Shown: piece by piece, positions 1-11,189 of the stretch
Layout: each line of letters opens with the position of its first letter
How positions within the stretch are numbered: the first letter of the stretch is position 1
The notes under the pieces: model-generated
Told to the model about the DNA's origin: nothing
Databases searched by the model: none
The model's input: the letters and a program-made list of their open reading frames with translations, nothing else
Made by a program: the position numbers and the translations under genes
Origin: Gnetum montanum
Taxonomy: Eukaryota > Streptophyta > Gnetopsida > Gnetales > Gnetaceae
Assembly (NCBI GenBank): GCA_015680685.1
Contig: MNCI01018013.1
Span: 87,455 to 151,454, forward strand
Length of the DNA: 64,000 bases
Reading direction: 5' to 3'

Positions 1-59
1 GGGCTTTCATATCCCTTTGCCATTTTATATATTTCTTGAAAAAGAAAATCAAGAAGGAT

Positions 60-620
60 TAACACCACCTTGCTTGTCTAGGATCCAGCATGACTTGTAG
101 TGTGACTCCAAAACTTGTAGTTATGGGCTGAAATCTGGAATTTCTGAAGGCTGGGACCCATAGTTATCAATAGTGGACCTTGAGGACGACTTACACCCTT
201 GAAATCAAGTCATTTTGGCTTAGTTTTGGGGCTCTAAAAATTGGTGATGCTGATCCTTACACTGTGCAACGTCTAAAAAAATAACCCCAGCGCCACCAAG
301 TCAAAATGGCACTTTTGAGGCCCAAATCTTGATTTTCTGGAGGCTGGGAGCTACTAGGGACCTTGGTGAAGGTCATGGGGGGTCCTTGTGCTTGATTTCG
401 GCCTGTTTTGACTCAATTTTGGGGCTCCAAAAGTTCGTGACGCTGATCCTTACGATGTGCAGCGTCTGAAAAAGTAACCAAAGTGTACTTAGCCAAAACC
501 AAACATTTTGAACCCGAAACTTTTGATTCTGGATGCTGGAAGTTGGTGCAGTCGCTTGTGGGCCCCAGGGGGACCTTGCTTGTTGAATCATGGACCATCT
601 GGGGTTTTTTTAGAGGCCTC
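60..620. repeat. Diverged tandem repeat, period about 193 bp
   Basis: Three consecutive units can be aligned by eye. The phrase GATGCTGATCCTTAC at 246 recurs as GACGCTGATCCTTAC at 439, a spacing of 193. The phrase AGGCTGGGA recurs at 148 and 341, and a diverged form at about 532. Each unit contains a CAACGTCT/CAGCGTCT stretch followed by an A-run, and a GGACCTTG box. The units differ at many positions, so this is an old satellite-like array or a tandem repeat inside a larger element. No coding frame is conserved across units. The array may begin left of the window. Confidence 0.75.
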
Positions 621-765
621 CAAGTTTGGTCATGGTGTACTCATATTGGGCAGCAGCATGACTTAGCTTGATTCTTGTCTAAAAGTGCTAGGCCAAAATT
701 AGTGGTGTTTCAAGTCCCAATAGAGAAGGTGAAGAACACTCTCTTCAAGATCAACAACAACAACC

Positions 766-821
766 ATCTACTACAACAAGTAGTGCAACAACTATCTACT
801 GCAACAAGTAATGCAATCTCT
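766..821. repeat. 28-bp tandem duplication (CAACAAGTA-type)
   Basis: Two units start with ATCTACT at 766 and 794, each followed by ACAACAAGTAGTGCAA or GCAACAAGTAATGCAA. The second unit overlaps the start of the helicase relic. It sits in a CAA-rich stretch from about 750. It is probably a local slippage duplication. Confidence 0.6.
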
Positions 822-1279
822 GCTTATATGTGAAGCTACAAGGGTAATTCTTACAGTTAACCTTTGGCCTAAAGTAGGATTGGTGAATGGTGCACTTGGT
901 ATGATTCACAATATTATGTATCCTTAAGGTAAATAGCTACCTGCATTACCATTATACATTATTGTTGATTTTGACTCCTACATTGGATGTGCCTTTGATA
1001 ATGGTAATCTCTATCATGTGCCAATTGTACCTGTGGTCTGAGAAGCATCTCGTCAGTCACCATCACGATTGGCATGGGCCATGACTATTCATAAATCTCA
1101 AGGAATGACACTAGATAAGGCTACTATTAATGTTTGTTGCATTATCTAGAGTCAAGACCATTGATTCTTTAAAGATTCATCCTCCTTTTCATGTGCAAAG
1201 ATACAAAAAGATTTCAGATGCTAAACATCTCCAAAGTAGAATTGCACAAGAAATTCATTTTGCTCAGTTGGAGAATTAG
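811..1279 (+). pseudogene. PIF1-like DNA helicase, C-terminal fragment (broken)
   Basis: Frame 1 from 811 reads a helicase C-terminal part: LLICEATRVILTVNLW, then GLVNGALGMIHNIMY, then RLAWAMTIHKSQGMTLDKA (last motif at about 1069-1125). These match the late motifs of PIF1-family 5'-3' DNA helicases, ATPases found in host genomes and in Helitron transposons. Stops lie at 925, 934 and 1039. Near 1125-1140 the frame jumps to frame 2, and a short segment normally between the DKATI motif and the FVALSRVK motif is missing, so this is an internal deletion. Frame 2 continues through FVALSRVKTIDSLKIHPPF to a stop at 1277-1279. No Walker A or B region is present upstream. It is most likely a Helitron-derived fragment, though a host PIF1 pseudogene is possible. 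Confidence 0.85.
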
Positions 1280-1521
1280 GCATATTGAGTTCACACTTAT
1301 CATTGTATTTTTCCTTTTGCTCAATCCTATTATACAACTCTGTAATGTTTGTTGCAATAATTGTGCAATGTATTCCTTCATCAACATATATGAAATATAT
1401 AAAATTTTATTTTAACTAATTTATGTTTACCAGTATATATTATTTGGAATGCAAATAGTGATGATAACTTAAAAAATAAAAAAAATAATTAAATTCTACT
1501 CATAGCCTCCAAAACCCCTTC
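1280..1521. other. AT-rich spacer, no gene seen
   Basis: AT-rich sequence between the helicase relic and the foldback element. I see no conserved frame, no RNA gene and no Helitron terminal hairpin with a CTRR end that I can support. Confidence 0.5.
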
Positions 1522-1947
1522 ACTAGCTTAGATATATATATATATATATTGGCTGAGATGATTTTAGAAAAAATGATGTTAAGCAAGCTTGACTACTGGA
1601 TGAGGTAACAAGATAACTAAAAATGGAATCACTCATACCATCTTTATTTCTCTAGCACTTACCCAATTTAGTTTTATCCTCTCGGGCAAGTTTACTCTTT
1701 CTTTGTTTGTTCATGACGATTTTGAGCATTATTTATGCAAGAGATTTATTTCTCAAAAATGCCATGAACAAAGAAAGAAAGAGCAAACTTGATCTAGAAG
1801 GTAAAACAAAATTGGGTAAGTGGTAGAGAGAAAAAGGAGGGATGAGTAATTCTATTTTTAGTTATCTTGTTACCTCATCTAGTAGTCGGGCTTGGTTAAC
1901 ATCATTTTTTTTAAATCATCTTGGCCAATATATATATATAAGCTAGT
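1522..1947. mobile_element. Foldback (hairpin) MITE-like element, about 426 bp
   Basis: The two halves are reverse complements over almost the whole length. The left end ACTAGCTTA at 1522-1530, followed by a TA run and TTGGCTGAGATGATTT, pairs with AAATCATCTTGGCCAA, a TA run and TAAGCTAGT at 1939-1947. Inner arms such as AAGTTTACTCTTTCTTTGTT near 1690 pair with the complementary stretch near 1760-1790, leaving a loop of only about 25 nt around 1730. It encodes no protein. The structure is that of a non-autonomous foldback or MITE-type DNA element. The superfamily is uncertain because the target duplication is unclear; TA is possible. A transcript would form a long double-stranded RNA. Confidence 0.85.
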
Positions 1948-1949
1948 AG

Positions 1950-2715
1950 TAGATGTCTCCTTGTAGAAGTCCCACTATAAACATCCCATCTACCAATGAG
2001 ACATCTCTCTTGAATTAAGGTCAATATCATTTAGACATCCCAAGCTCGAAGTAGACATCTACACTAGCTCTTTGGTAGCTGTTGCATGAATTCTGAGGAG
2101 TTTTTGAAAACTTTGAGGCTGTAAGATGATGTCAAAATCTTGTGAATTATGCAAAAACTATTCATACTCAAGCACCTCATTGTCTATTCTATGCAATTCT
2201 ATTCTTGATCTTCTTGCTTGATTGTAATTTGTACTGAGCTTCAAGTACAAGAGCTTGTAAATTTAGTTACATTCTTTCCTTGTTATTTTCTCTCTTTCTT
2301 CTAGCCCTATGGGGTTGATGTGCTTCTTGTGAGAAGACATCCCTATTAAGCTTGTCAGGATCCTACAAGATTGAGTTACTTTGCAACATCAAAAATACTT
2401 CAAAGTGGAGCTCAATTTTGTAAAGGTTTTAGTATCCTTGAAATCACATTATGAGCTTGTTGGGACCTTGTGGGGTTAAGTGGTTTTGTAGCGATGAAAT
2501 ACTTTAGAGTGAAGCTCAAATTTTGTACAAAATGTGGTAACCTTCAAACCAAATTTTTAAAAAAACAAAGTCAAGAGATGTGCATTGATTCTACCCTCCA
2601 AGTGTGGATGTACCCAATTTGGAAAACCACAGAAAATTTGGTGTGTTCTTGTGGTTGGTGCAATTTTTATTGAGGAACTTATTCAACCCCCCTTCTAAGT
2701 TTTTAATCTACATAA
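1950..2715 (+). mobile_element. LTR remnant of Copia family B, + orientation
   Basis: Reading the + strand, 2440-2690 aligns with the reverse complement of the LTR at 28716-29858. Shared stretches include GAGCTTGTTGGGA, GATTCTACCCTCCAAGTGTGGATGTACCC and the terminal CTTATTCAACCCCCC, the counterpart of the CTTATATACCCCCC end of the LTR at 43611. At 2000-2070 there are several GACATC boxes as in other family B LTRs. A tandem duplication of about 105 bp starts at 2351 and 2456 (CTTGTCAGGATC / CTTGTTGGGACC). No internal domain follows, so it is a solo or truncated LTR. The foldback element lies directly on its left. Confidence 0.65.
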
Positions 2716-2721
2716 GGAGGA

Positions 2722-3515
2722 ATTGTTATCTTTTTAGATTAGAACATAATAATTTTTTGTTTTTATTATATAATAGGAGTTTATTTTAATGAAATATAGG
2801 AAATTTTTTTATTAATGAACTATTTTAATATATTTTTTCCCAACCATATATATATTTACTTTTAATGTTTTTTTATCATTGGGGTTATAATATATTATTT
2901 TTAATAAAATTTTTCCTATTACATATATATATACAAGGCATCTTTTGGAAATTTTTATCAGCAAAAATTTAACTATTTCAACATTAATTCATCAATAGTA
3001 TTCATCATTGTCTACTCTATCTTTGAAATTAAATAGTCAAAATTAGAGAAATTTAGTATTTTGATCATATCTTAGTCATTTCAAAACATTTTTCTAGTCA
3101 TTCTAGATTAATTAGGAAGCCAAAATTTTAATTCAATATCTATTGTGATTTGGGAGAGATTATCTCTATAATTTGATATATTTTCTAAATCTTGAATTTT
3201 TACTAGAATGGATGATAGTGAATGATTAGATTATTTATCCCTCATAACATAATCATTTGATGTGATATTAGATTTATTTGAAAGTTAATATCTATGGGAA
3301 GGTTAATTTTAAATTTTAGTTTCAAAAACTTAACTTTTGCACTATCATCTTTCAAATTTACACCACCAAAGTTGCTACGATTTTAGATAGATTGAAAAGA
3401 ACATAACATAACATTAGCTTATGAATGTATTTGTTTAGTACTTCCTTTTTTTAAATTATAGAGAACTTCCTAATCTTTCCAATCATCTCATCTCTATTAG
3501 ACAATTCTCTAATGG
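2722..3515 (+). repeat. 5' LTR of Copia A
   Basis: Aligns by eye with 6359-7229 and, in reverse, with 60325-61266. It holds AT-rich runs at 2840-2930 including TATATATAT. No clean initiator-tRNA primer site follows the LTR end, so priming sequence is lost or beyond recognition. Confidence 0.7.
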
Positions 3516-3689
3516 AGGGAATAATATTAGTTTCAAGGGCAACAAACTCAATGGTGAAGAAATCGTGAAAATCAAAGCATTTAATAATAGAATATATCTA
3601 ATGCAACTAACTTAATGAAAAATTAGACATCATAAGAAACCATAATCCTCAAGAGAATCATGTCCTTACAATAGAAACAAATCAAATTC

Positions 3690-6333
3690 CAAACAAAGAT
3701 GAAGTTAAGGAAAAGGATGATGAGGATTTTAGCAAGTTCAAAGTTTAACATGGAAGGCTTGGTCATATCTTCTATGACTAAATTGAAAGAATTATCAAAT
3801 AGGAAAATTTCGTAGGAATAAAAATTTTATATGTTCGTCAAGAAAAATGTGAGACTTATATAAAATTAAAGCAAACCAATTTTCCTCACAACTCTCACAT
3901 GATAAAGAAGGAAAAACCATTTGATCTTCTACACATGAATCTTTTGTGGCTAATGTCCATTATTTTAATAGGAGGGATAAATTATTTCATGGTTGTAGTA
4001 GACAATGATTAAATATATACTTGGACTTGAAATATAAAGAAAAAGAATGAAGCCATCAAATATTTTAAAACCTTTCAAAAATTAATTGTAAATTCTATGA
4101 ATGTCAAGATTAAGTCCATCAAATTAGATAAAGAAGGTGAATTTTATAAATAAATAATTTGGCAAGTTATTTAAGGAAAATTATTTCTTTCATCAAGGCA
4201 CATGTGGATATAGCATGTAATCAAACAAAGTAGCTGAAAGAAAGAATAGAACAATATAATACATGGCAAATTACTTACTAAAGCACGTCTCACTTCCTAA
4301 CAATATTGGAGTATGGTTTTTACAACTTATTACATATCTAATCAAATCATCACCAAAAGTAATGAAGACATATCTCCATATTAAGTTCTATATAATAGAA
4401 TTCCTAACCTGAGTTATACAAGAATATTTGGATGCCAAGTCTATGTAAAGACCCAAAAGCAATTCATTGAAAAACTTGAAGATAGAGGAAAGAAATACAT
4501 ATTTCTTAGTTATGATTCTCACACCAATGTATATAGGTACTATGATCTAATAAATTAGAAATGACATGTTTCAAGAGACATTATATTTTATAAGACAAAA
4601 CTTGGTAGAAGTGAATTTTTCAAATAGTAAGAGAAATTATACATATATCAAAGTTTAAAATATTTGGGTTTAAAGAGACCATGCTTACACTCAAATGCTA
4701 CATACAAATTTTGAAAGAAGAACTACAAGATTTTACAATATTAAAAATATGACATATTCAATAGTCTAAAGTAAACGAACCAATATCAATGAAGCCATGA
4801 AATTAAAAGTCAAGAAAGAAGCCATGGACAAAGAGTACAATGCCATGCTAAGATATAACACATAAGAATTAGAAGAAAAACTAAAAGATAAAAAGATTAT
4901 TAATTGCAAGTGGCTATATAAAATAATGTATAATGAGAAAGGAGAAGTCACAATATACAAAATAAGACTTGTGACAAGAGAATTGAAACAAAAGAAACCC
5001 ATTAACTATGAAGAAATCATTGCACTAATGGTAATATTTACAATGATTAAGCTCCTTCTTTTTGTATTAGTACATAAAGATATAAAGGTTCAACAAATGG
5101 ATGTCAACTTAGAATTTTTCAATGGATACATTAAAGTAGAAGTATTCATCTACCAACTTGAAGGTTATGTTATCAAAGGAAATGAAAATAATATATGCAA
5201 ACTCAACAAAGCTCTATATGATCTAAAGTAAGTACCTAGGGCATGAGTCCAGAGGATTAATGACTATCTCATTAAAAAGAATTATTAAAATTTCATGTTT
5301 GAAGCAACACTATATTTTAAGAATTAAGGAGTTTAATTCATCATTATATTACTATATGTAGATGTCATTATCTTTATTGCCACTAATAAAAGGCTAGCAT
5401 ATGATTTTAAGAATGAAAACAAAATTGAATTTGAAATGAAGAACCTTGGAGAACTGAAATACTTTATAAGGCTAAAAGTAAACTAGAATAAAGAGGGAAT
5501 GAAGATTTATCAAACTAGATATGTAAATCCCATAATTAAAAAATTAAATCTAAATAATGAGATGATAGTTGGAAATTCTTTACCATGAAGTTTAAAATTA
5601 ATCAACAAAGATAAGACTTCTTTCATAGATGTAATCATGTATTGAATCATAATTGGATCACTTTGATTTCTCTACCACACTAGACCAAATTTAAAATATG
5701 CAACATCATTCTTATCCATATTCATGCAAGAGCTAAGAAATTTCACATGCAAGAACTTATGCATCCCCTCAAGTATGCAAAAAGAAATTACAACTTTGGG
5801 ATCCAGTTCAATAAAGAAGAAAATAAGCTTTATAAATATTCATAAATATTTAGATGTTGATTCGGTAGAAAACAATGATGATAAAAAGTCCACATTAGGA
5901 GCTCTCATGATTTATGGAAAAAATCCAATATACTAGAGATCAAAGAAACATTCATTTATTAGCTTATCCACTTTCAAAGTAGAATTTATTATCTTGGCCT
6001 AATGCCTCCAAAACATACTATTGCTAAATAAAATTCTCTCACACTTAGGAATCAAAGTTGATATCTCTAGAAATTTTTGTTGTGACAATACAACATTAAT
6101 TAAACTGTACCAATTCTATGTGGATTAGAAAAAATCCAAATACGTTGACATCAAGTAGCATTTCATTAAGCAAGAAGCGAAAGAAGAAACTATCAAACAC
6201 ATTCACATTAGTTCAAAAGAGAAACTTGTCGACTTAATAAAAAAAACTATTTTTTCTTATAATATCAAGTGCCTCAATGAATCTATAGAAATTTAGAGCA
6301 TGACAAAGAAAGGAAAAAGTAAAAATAAAGAAT
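3690..6333 (+). pseudogene. Copia A pol relic: integrase, reverse transcriptase, RNase H
   Basis: Three frames together give a degenerate Copia polyprotein. Integrase traces run from 3740 to 4400, including the region around ERKNRTI at about 4235. Reverse transcriptase runs from about 4790 to 5700. It is best seen at 4926-5231, where QQMDVNLEFFNGYI corresponds to the usual VKSAFLNG segment and is followed by KLNKALYDLK. The catalytic YVDD is YVDV (near 5355), so the enzyme would be dead even without the stops. RNase H follows from about 5725 to 6240, ending in a relic of the KHI...HHFI region. Most stops are TAG or TAA where the family has Gln or Trp. It acted in cytoplasmic reverse transcription and nuclear integration when alive. 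Confidence 0.8.
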
Positions 6334-6358
6334 GAAGATTTCCTTTTACTTTGAGGGA

Positions 6359-7229
6359 TTTTTGGCTTCTTAGAGTAGAAGATAATAACTTTTTATTTTT
6401 ATTATATAATATAGTTTTATTTTAATAAAATAGAACAAATTGTAGATTGATGGGTTGTTTTAATATTATTTTGGCCCTAATCCATAAATATATTTAATTT
6501 TTAAGCTTTTTTTATCATTGGGTATTTATTGTATTATTTTTAGTAAACTTTGCCCCACTTGTCATATATATATATTCAAGGCATCTCTTGAAATTTTTTA
6601 TCATGAAACCATCAATATAATTTCAACAAGAATTTAACTATTTCATTATCAATTAATCTATCTTTTATCAATTCATCAATTCATTAACATTCATCAATAT
6701 CATTCATCATTATTTACTCAATCTTGGGAGTTAAATAGTCAAAATTAGGGACTTTAAATACTTCCATCATATCTTAGTCATTATACAAAATTTCTTAGTG
6801 ATTCGATATTTATCAAAAATATAAAATAGGTAACTATGTGTAGAAAATATTTTAGTTTAATATTAGTTGCAATTTAGTAGAAATGACTCTAAAATTTGGT
6901 AGATTTTCTAAATCCCAAATTTTTAGTAGAATGAATAATGAATAATGATTAGATTATTTCTCCTTCATCACATAGTAATTTGATGTAATCTTAGATTTAT
7001 TTTAAAGCTAATATTTGTTGAAATATTTAGTTAAAATTTTACCATGAGAAACATAACAAATTTTGAGTTATCATCTCTTAAAATTGCACTACTAAAATTA
7101 TTATGATTTTTGATAAATTCAAAAGAACATTATATAACCTCAAATTTTGGATATATTTTGCAATAATTGTTTTCTAAATTATATAGAACTTGCTGGGCTT
7201 TCCAAAACTACAAATTTTATTAGTTGATT
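6359..7229 (+). repeat. 3' LTR of Copia A
   Basis: Direct repeat of 2722-3515 with many substitutions and indels. It starts after a TTGAGGGA purine tract at about 6351-6358. Its end runs straight into the composite repeat that begins near 7240. Confidence 0.7.
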
Positions 7230-7239
7230 CTTTGTGAAG

Positions 7240-9893
7240 TGAAGGTAACTAAGAAATTCTTTTGCTTCCTAAAATTCCTTTAATTCCTTGGTTCAAAACA
7301 TGATCATATCAAATCATTAGAATCTCAATTCCTTGGTCATGGAATTGTAATCACTTTTGCATTTGGAATTAGTTAAAACATCCAAAGGAATCAATGAGAG
7401 GCTTCCTGTAATTCAAAATTTGGAGAGCCTATTGTGCATACATGCACCAATGGAGGAAACTCAAATTGGTGTCTTAACTTCTACATGATCTATGGCACAT
7501 TATCTTGGTTTAGTTTCACCAATGGTTACAACACAAAACAATCAAGACTAGATGGCATTGGTAGTGATAGCTATGACCTTGCACTTGGAAGAGAAACTTT
7601 AAGATTTATTCTTATTGTATAGATGCATAGTGATGAAGGAATGTGGCAATGGATCTCTCATAGGTTCTAAAATGTCCTCATATGTTTTCATGACTTAATT
7701 AAATAGTTGGCTAGGGATCTGGTGATGTATCACCATCACATTCTCTCTCTTATCCATTTTTTATATAGTAATACCTATTTTGAACCTCTTTTCATTTCTA
7801 CAAGTGGAAGAATAAAGGTTTTGGAAATCTTGGGAGATGTCTTGCATCTTTCCAAACATTTTTCTTGATATTTGAGCATTCACAAGAGATGTCGTAATCA
7901 TCCAAAAAATATCTTGTCTAAGAGCTAACAATTGATAATAGATTCTCAATATACTTAGAAGATGTCTTTGTAAGGAAAGGACATCTTAGCCACAAAGGAA
8001 ATGTCTTGTTCCTAGAGGAGACATCTTGCCTCCAAAGTAGACATCTTATCTCGTATGTAGACATCTTGCATAAATGTTAGGTTTAACAAAGAGACATTTT
8101 ATCAAGCTTGTAGATATCTTGCTCAATCAAGAAAGAGTTTCAAATTTGTAGTTACAATATGGAGATAATTGAAGATCTCTAAGTTGATCATGGAAAAGTA
8201 TTTCTTAATATCTTTCTTTTGTAATTATTAAATGTTTATCTTTTTTACTTATTTTGTATGCCAATAGCTGATAGAAATTACATGAGTTATATGCACCTTC
8301 ATGATCAATTGTATATATGATATTGATCATTGTTTCTCTTTCTGTGTATTGGATCTTAATCTTGTATGTGTGAGGAAGAGGTTTGGAATGATTGTACCTT
8401 ACATTGAGGTTGATTGAATGTGTGATTTTAGAACCTCATGTTCTATAATGTTGTTGATTGTATGTATGTTTTCATATGATGTTCTCTAGAATTATGCTTT
8501 TGCTATATTTGTAATCTTCTTTTAACATTAATAGAAGATAGCTGGTTTTCTTATTTTCTATGATTTAGATCTCTTTCTTAATACTTGAATTTGGTGTATG
8601 TTGAAGGGTTAAGGTAAATTGAGTGACCCTCTTCTAATCTTTCATTCTTCATCTCTTCTCTTTTTGTTCTGTGCATTTTTGTGTGAAAAGAAGTCAATTG
8701 AGTAAAATAGAGGATGGGATTTAATCATTTAAGAGAACGGACTCATGTTTGATGCTCATGTATCACTAGTTACTTGGAATTCATAAGTATTCCATTAATG
8801 GATTTTACAAGGGAAATAAAGATAGATGCCTTGGTGGCTTAGCATTGTAAGTAAGCTTCCTGGATGGTGGTAGCTGCATGAAATAAGGCACTTAACTGAT
8901 CTTCCATTTATGTGGTTACATTTTGATGAGCCTAATGGTTTGACTAAGACTCTTTCTTTCTACATCTATCTTTTTTCTACATATTTTTATTATGGATTAT
9001 ATGTTTCACTAAGTTATACTTCATGTTTTTGCACACATTGGATTATTTTATTGATGGTATAATTGTTTTAGACCCTTGTGATTTCTTTAGGGTGTAGGAA
9101 AAACATGTTTGTATCAATTCTTGCATTTATACCCTTAATTATTACACATATGTTCTTTAGTATGTACATTTAATTCATGGTTTCCAATGTTGATGTCTTG
9201 TAACTTAGTTATGGAGGAGAGTCATGACTAGGTATGTATTCTTCAATGCTTTCCTTTGTTATTCATCATACTAATGTATGTGTTTAGCATTCAACTATGA
9301 AACTTTTTCTTTACGTTTTCTTAGAAAGTTATACTTATCGTTGTTTTTGTGCATTATTTTTATAATGATGGTTTAATGCTTAAAGAATTCACATGATTCT
9401 TACCATTATTACAGTTGGAAAATGTACTTTTCATACCCTAGGCTTATGCAGAAATTATTTAGTTAAGCTTCAACCTTAATTTATTGATTGAAAGAAAGAT
9501 AACATCCTTCAACTCCTCTTATAGAATACTAGTATGATCTAGGACATTAGAGGCATCTCTATCAAAAGATGTATCCAAAGGTAAAAGGATCACATCCTTA
9601 ACTACAATTAAGGGACATGCATAATAATCATCATTTGAGCATAAGTTAAAAGATTTTTTAGATATTTTCCATCAAGTATAAGAAATATTTAATTTTTTAA
9701 GCATGCTAATGAACTTTTCTTATTAGCCACTATCCCCTAATACGTCTTCTCAAAGTCGGAATTTTGTAATATGTCTTTTGTCAAAGTTTCTTATACATTT
9801 GTAATTCCTTGGTAATGACCTTATAATGTGTCTTGTTCCTATTTTTATGTATTAGGTTTTAAACCTATGGATCTAGCTTTATTCAATTATGGG
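7240..9893 (+). repeat. Composite repeat, left part (copy 1)
   Basis: Collinear with 55440-57285. Matching stretches include CATGATCATATC (near 7300), AATGAGAGGCTTCCT (near 7394), CATACATGCACCAATG (near 7435), AATAGTTGGCTAGGGATCTGGTGATGT (near 7700) and TTTTGATGAGCCTAATGGTTTGACTAAGACT (near 8920). Copy 1 carries extra sequence at about 7760-8690 that copy 2 lacks, including an array of GACATCTT boxes. No coding frame is conserved between the copies. It is probably internal or LTR sequence of an unidentified large retroelement. Confidence 0.65.
7825..8125. repeat. Array of AGATGTCT / GACATCTT boxes
   Basis: Eight or more copies of AGATGTCTT, GACATCTT or near variants occur about every 25-30 bp, densest between 7960 and 8070. 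The same motif family marks the Copia B LTRs at 2000, 29300 and 44220-44390, so this is probably an LTR-B-like insertion inside the composite repeat. The core AGAYRTCT is palindromic, which suits a dimeric DNA-binding factor, but no function is shown. Confidence 0.6.
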
Positions 9894-11169
9894 TGACTAA
9901 AGAGGCATCTAGTGGCATTTTATATGTCTATTGTAAGTTCTAAATTCAAGAAGTATTACACACACCTTATCTTTGTAGTCTATCATGTTTAGTTGTGGTT
10001 TGTGTTTTCTAGATATCCTCCCTTGTCTCTTGCATCATACTTTTGGATTTATGCATATCTCAAGCTTCTTATAACATCTCCAACTTTATTTGTATAACTC
10101 AAGATCCTTCCAACATGTTCCTTTGAATCCCGTATTTTGTTTAGGTGTGATGCTTGGAATCTTAATAGGGGGTACATTGACTACCTACATTAGAACATCC
10201 TTGTGTTAGTGTCCCTACATCAACATGCCCCTTGTTTACCTAGGTTTATGTCTAAGGACAAAAAGTATGACTTGATTGGCCAAGGCTATGTTGTTAAACC
10301 TTTGTTGATGTCTATGCATTGCCAAACATCCATCATTACATGGTGAAAGATATAAATACTTGGAAAGGGATCTCATACATGTCATAAACATAACTTTAAT
10401 TTCATGTAGACTTTGGATAAGTTGATATTCTTTCTCCTTTAGATAAACATAACTTTACATGTCATAAACATAACTTTAATTGGTATGAAGAACTCTTTCT
10501 CCTTTGGATAAGTTGATATTCTTCCTATTTTCTATGTATTTTGTGGTATTGCTTTTACAAGTATGAGTAGAATTTGTTAGAGTGCTACCTTTCTTATATA
10601 TCCTAGAACCATTTGATCAATGTAGAATCTAGTATTTTCATAGTAAATAAAGCTCATGGTTTTAGCCTTTGTTCTATATTATTGATACCTTAAAACATTA
10701 AAACATTGAAAATATTTATTTCATTTATGTTTCATCAAGCTACAATGATTCATCCTTCTCCAAGGAGATCACAACTATGCAACATGGTGTTCGACCATCA
10801 AGGTTGTATCTAAGAGTCATTTATTGCTTTTCATATGTGATGTTGCACAAATTCCCTAAGGAGTTATGATATGTGCAAGTGATTGTAAACATTACATCTA
10901 TACCCATAAGGGATTGTGATGCATGTATGTTTATTATTTCTTTATTCTTATATTTATAAAATACATAAAATATTATAAAATATAAAATTATCAATATTAT
11001 TTTAATTCCTCACCATAGAAACATGGGTATTCATTGTATTATATGTATTATATCATCTTCTATATTTCTTGAATGTAATGATATACATGAGTGTTCTTAG
11101 CAATCCACTGAACATCATCTTCAAATCTTATGACTAGATTACATCATGTTTTATATGATATAATCCCAT
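9894..11169 (+). repeat. LTR-C, copy 1, with TATA box and polyA signal
   Basis: One of three copies (also 26951-28128 and 57286-58489). It starts near TGACTAAAGAGGCATCTAGTGGC and ends after GATATAATCCCAT. A TATAAATA box lies at 10351 and an AATAAA signal at 10646, in the same order and context (AATAAAGCTYATG) as the other two copies, which supports a U3-R-U5 LTR. A local duplication with period 80 (ACATGTCATAAACATAAC at 10377 and 10457) lies between TATA and AATAAA and helps explain why that interval is 295 bp here against 241 bp in the other copies. Confidence 0.7.
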
Positions 11170-11189
11170 TGGTTGCTATTGGTAAGACT

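Larger units (their letters stand above)
2722..7229 (+). mobile_element. Copia LTR retrotransposon, family A, decayed
   Basis: Two direct LTR copies (about 2722-3515 and about 6359-7229) flank a degenerate pol region. The left LTR begins TGTTATC after a purine-rich AAGGAGGAAT; the right LTR follows TTGAGGGA. Both LTRs share, in order, TTATTATATAATA, a TATATATAT-rich stretch followed by CAAGGCATCT, AAATAGTCAAAATTAG and a terminal TAGAACTT. The element is only about 4.5 kb. The gag part between about 3515 and 3690 is nearly absent, so it is internally deleted as well as full of stops. A second, opposite-strand copy occupies the right end of the window. Confidence 0.8.

Noticed and set aside
373-671. 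Three overlapping frames of 60-70 codons in the 193-bp repeat
   Set aside because: They lie on both strands of the tandem repeat and are not conserved between units.
4766-5002. Hydrophobic minus-strand frame in Copia A
   Set aside because: Antisense of the reverse transcriptase segment; no independent support.
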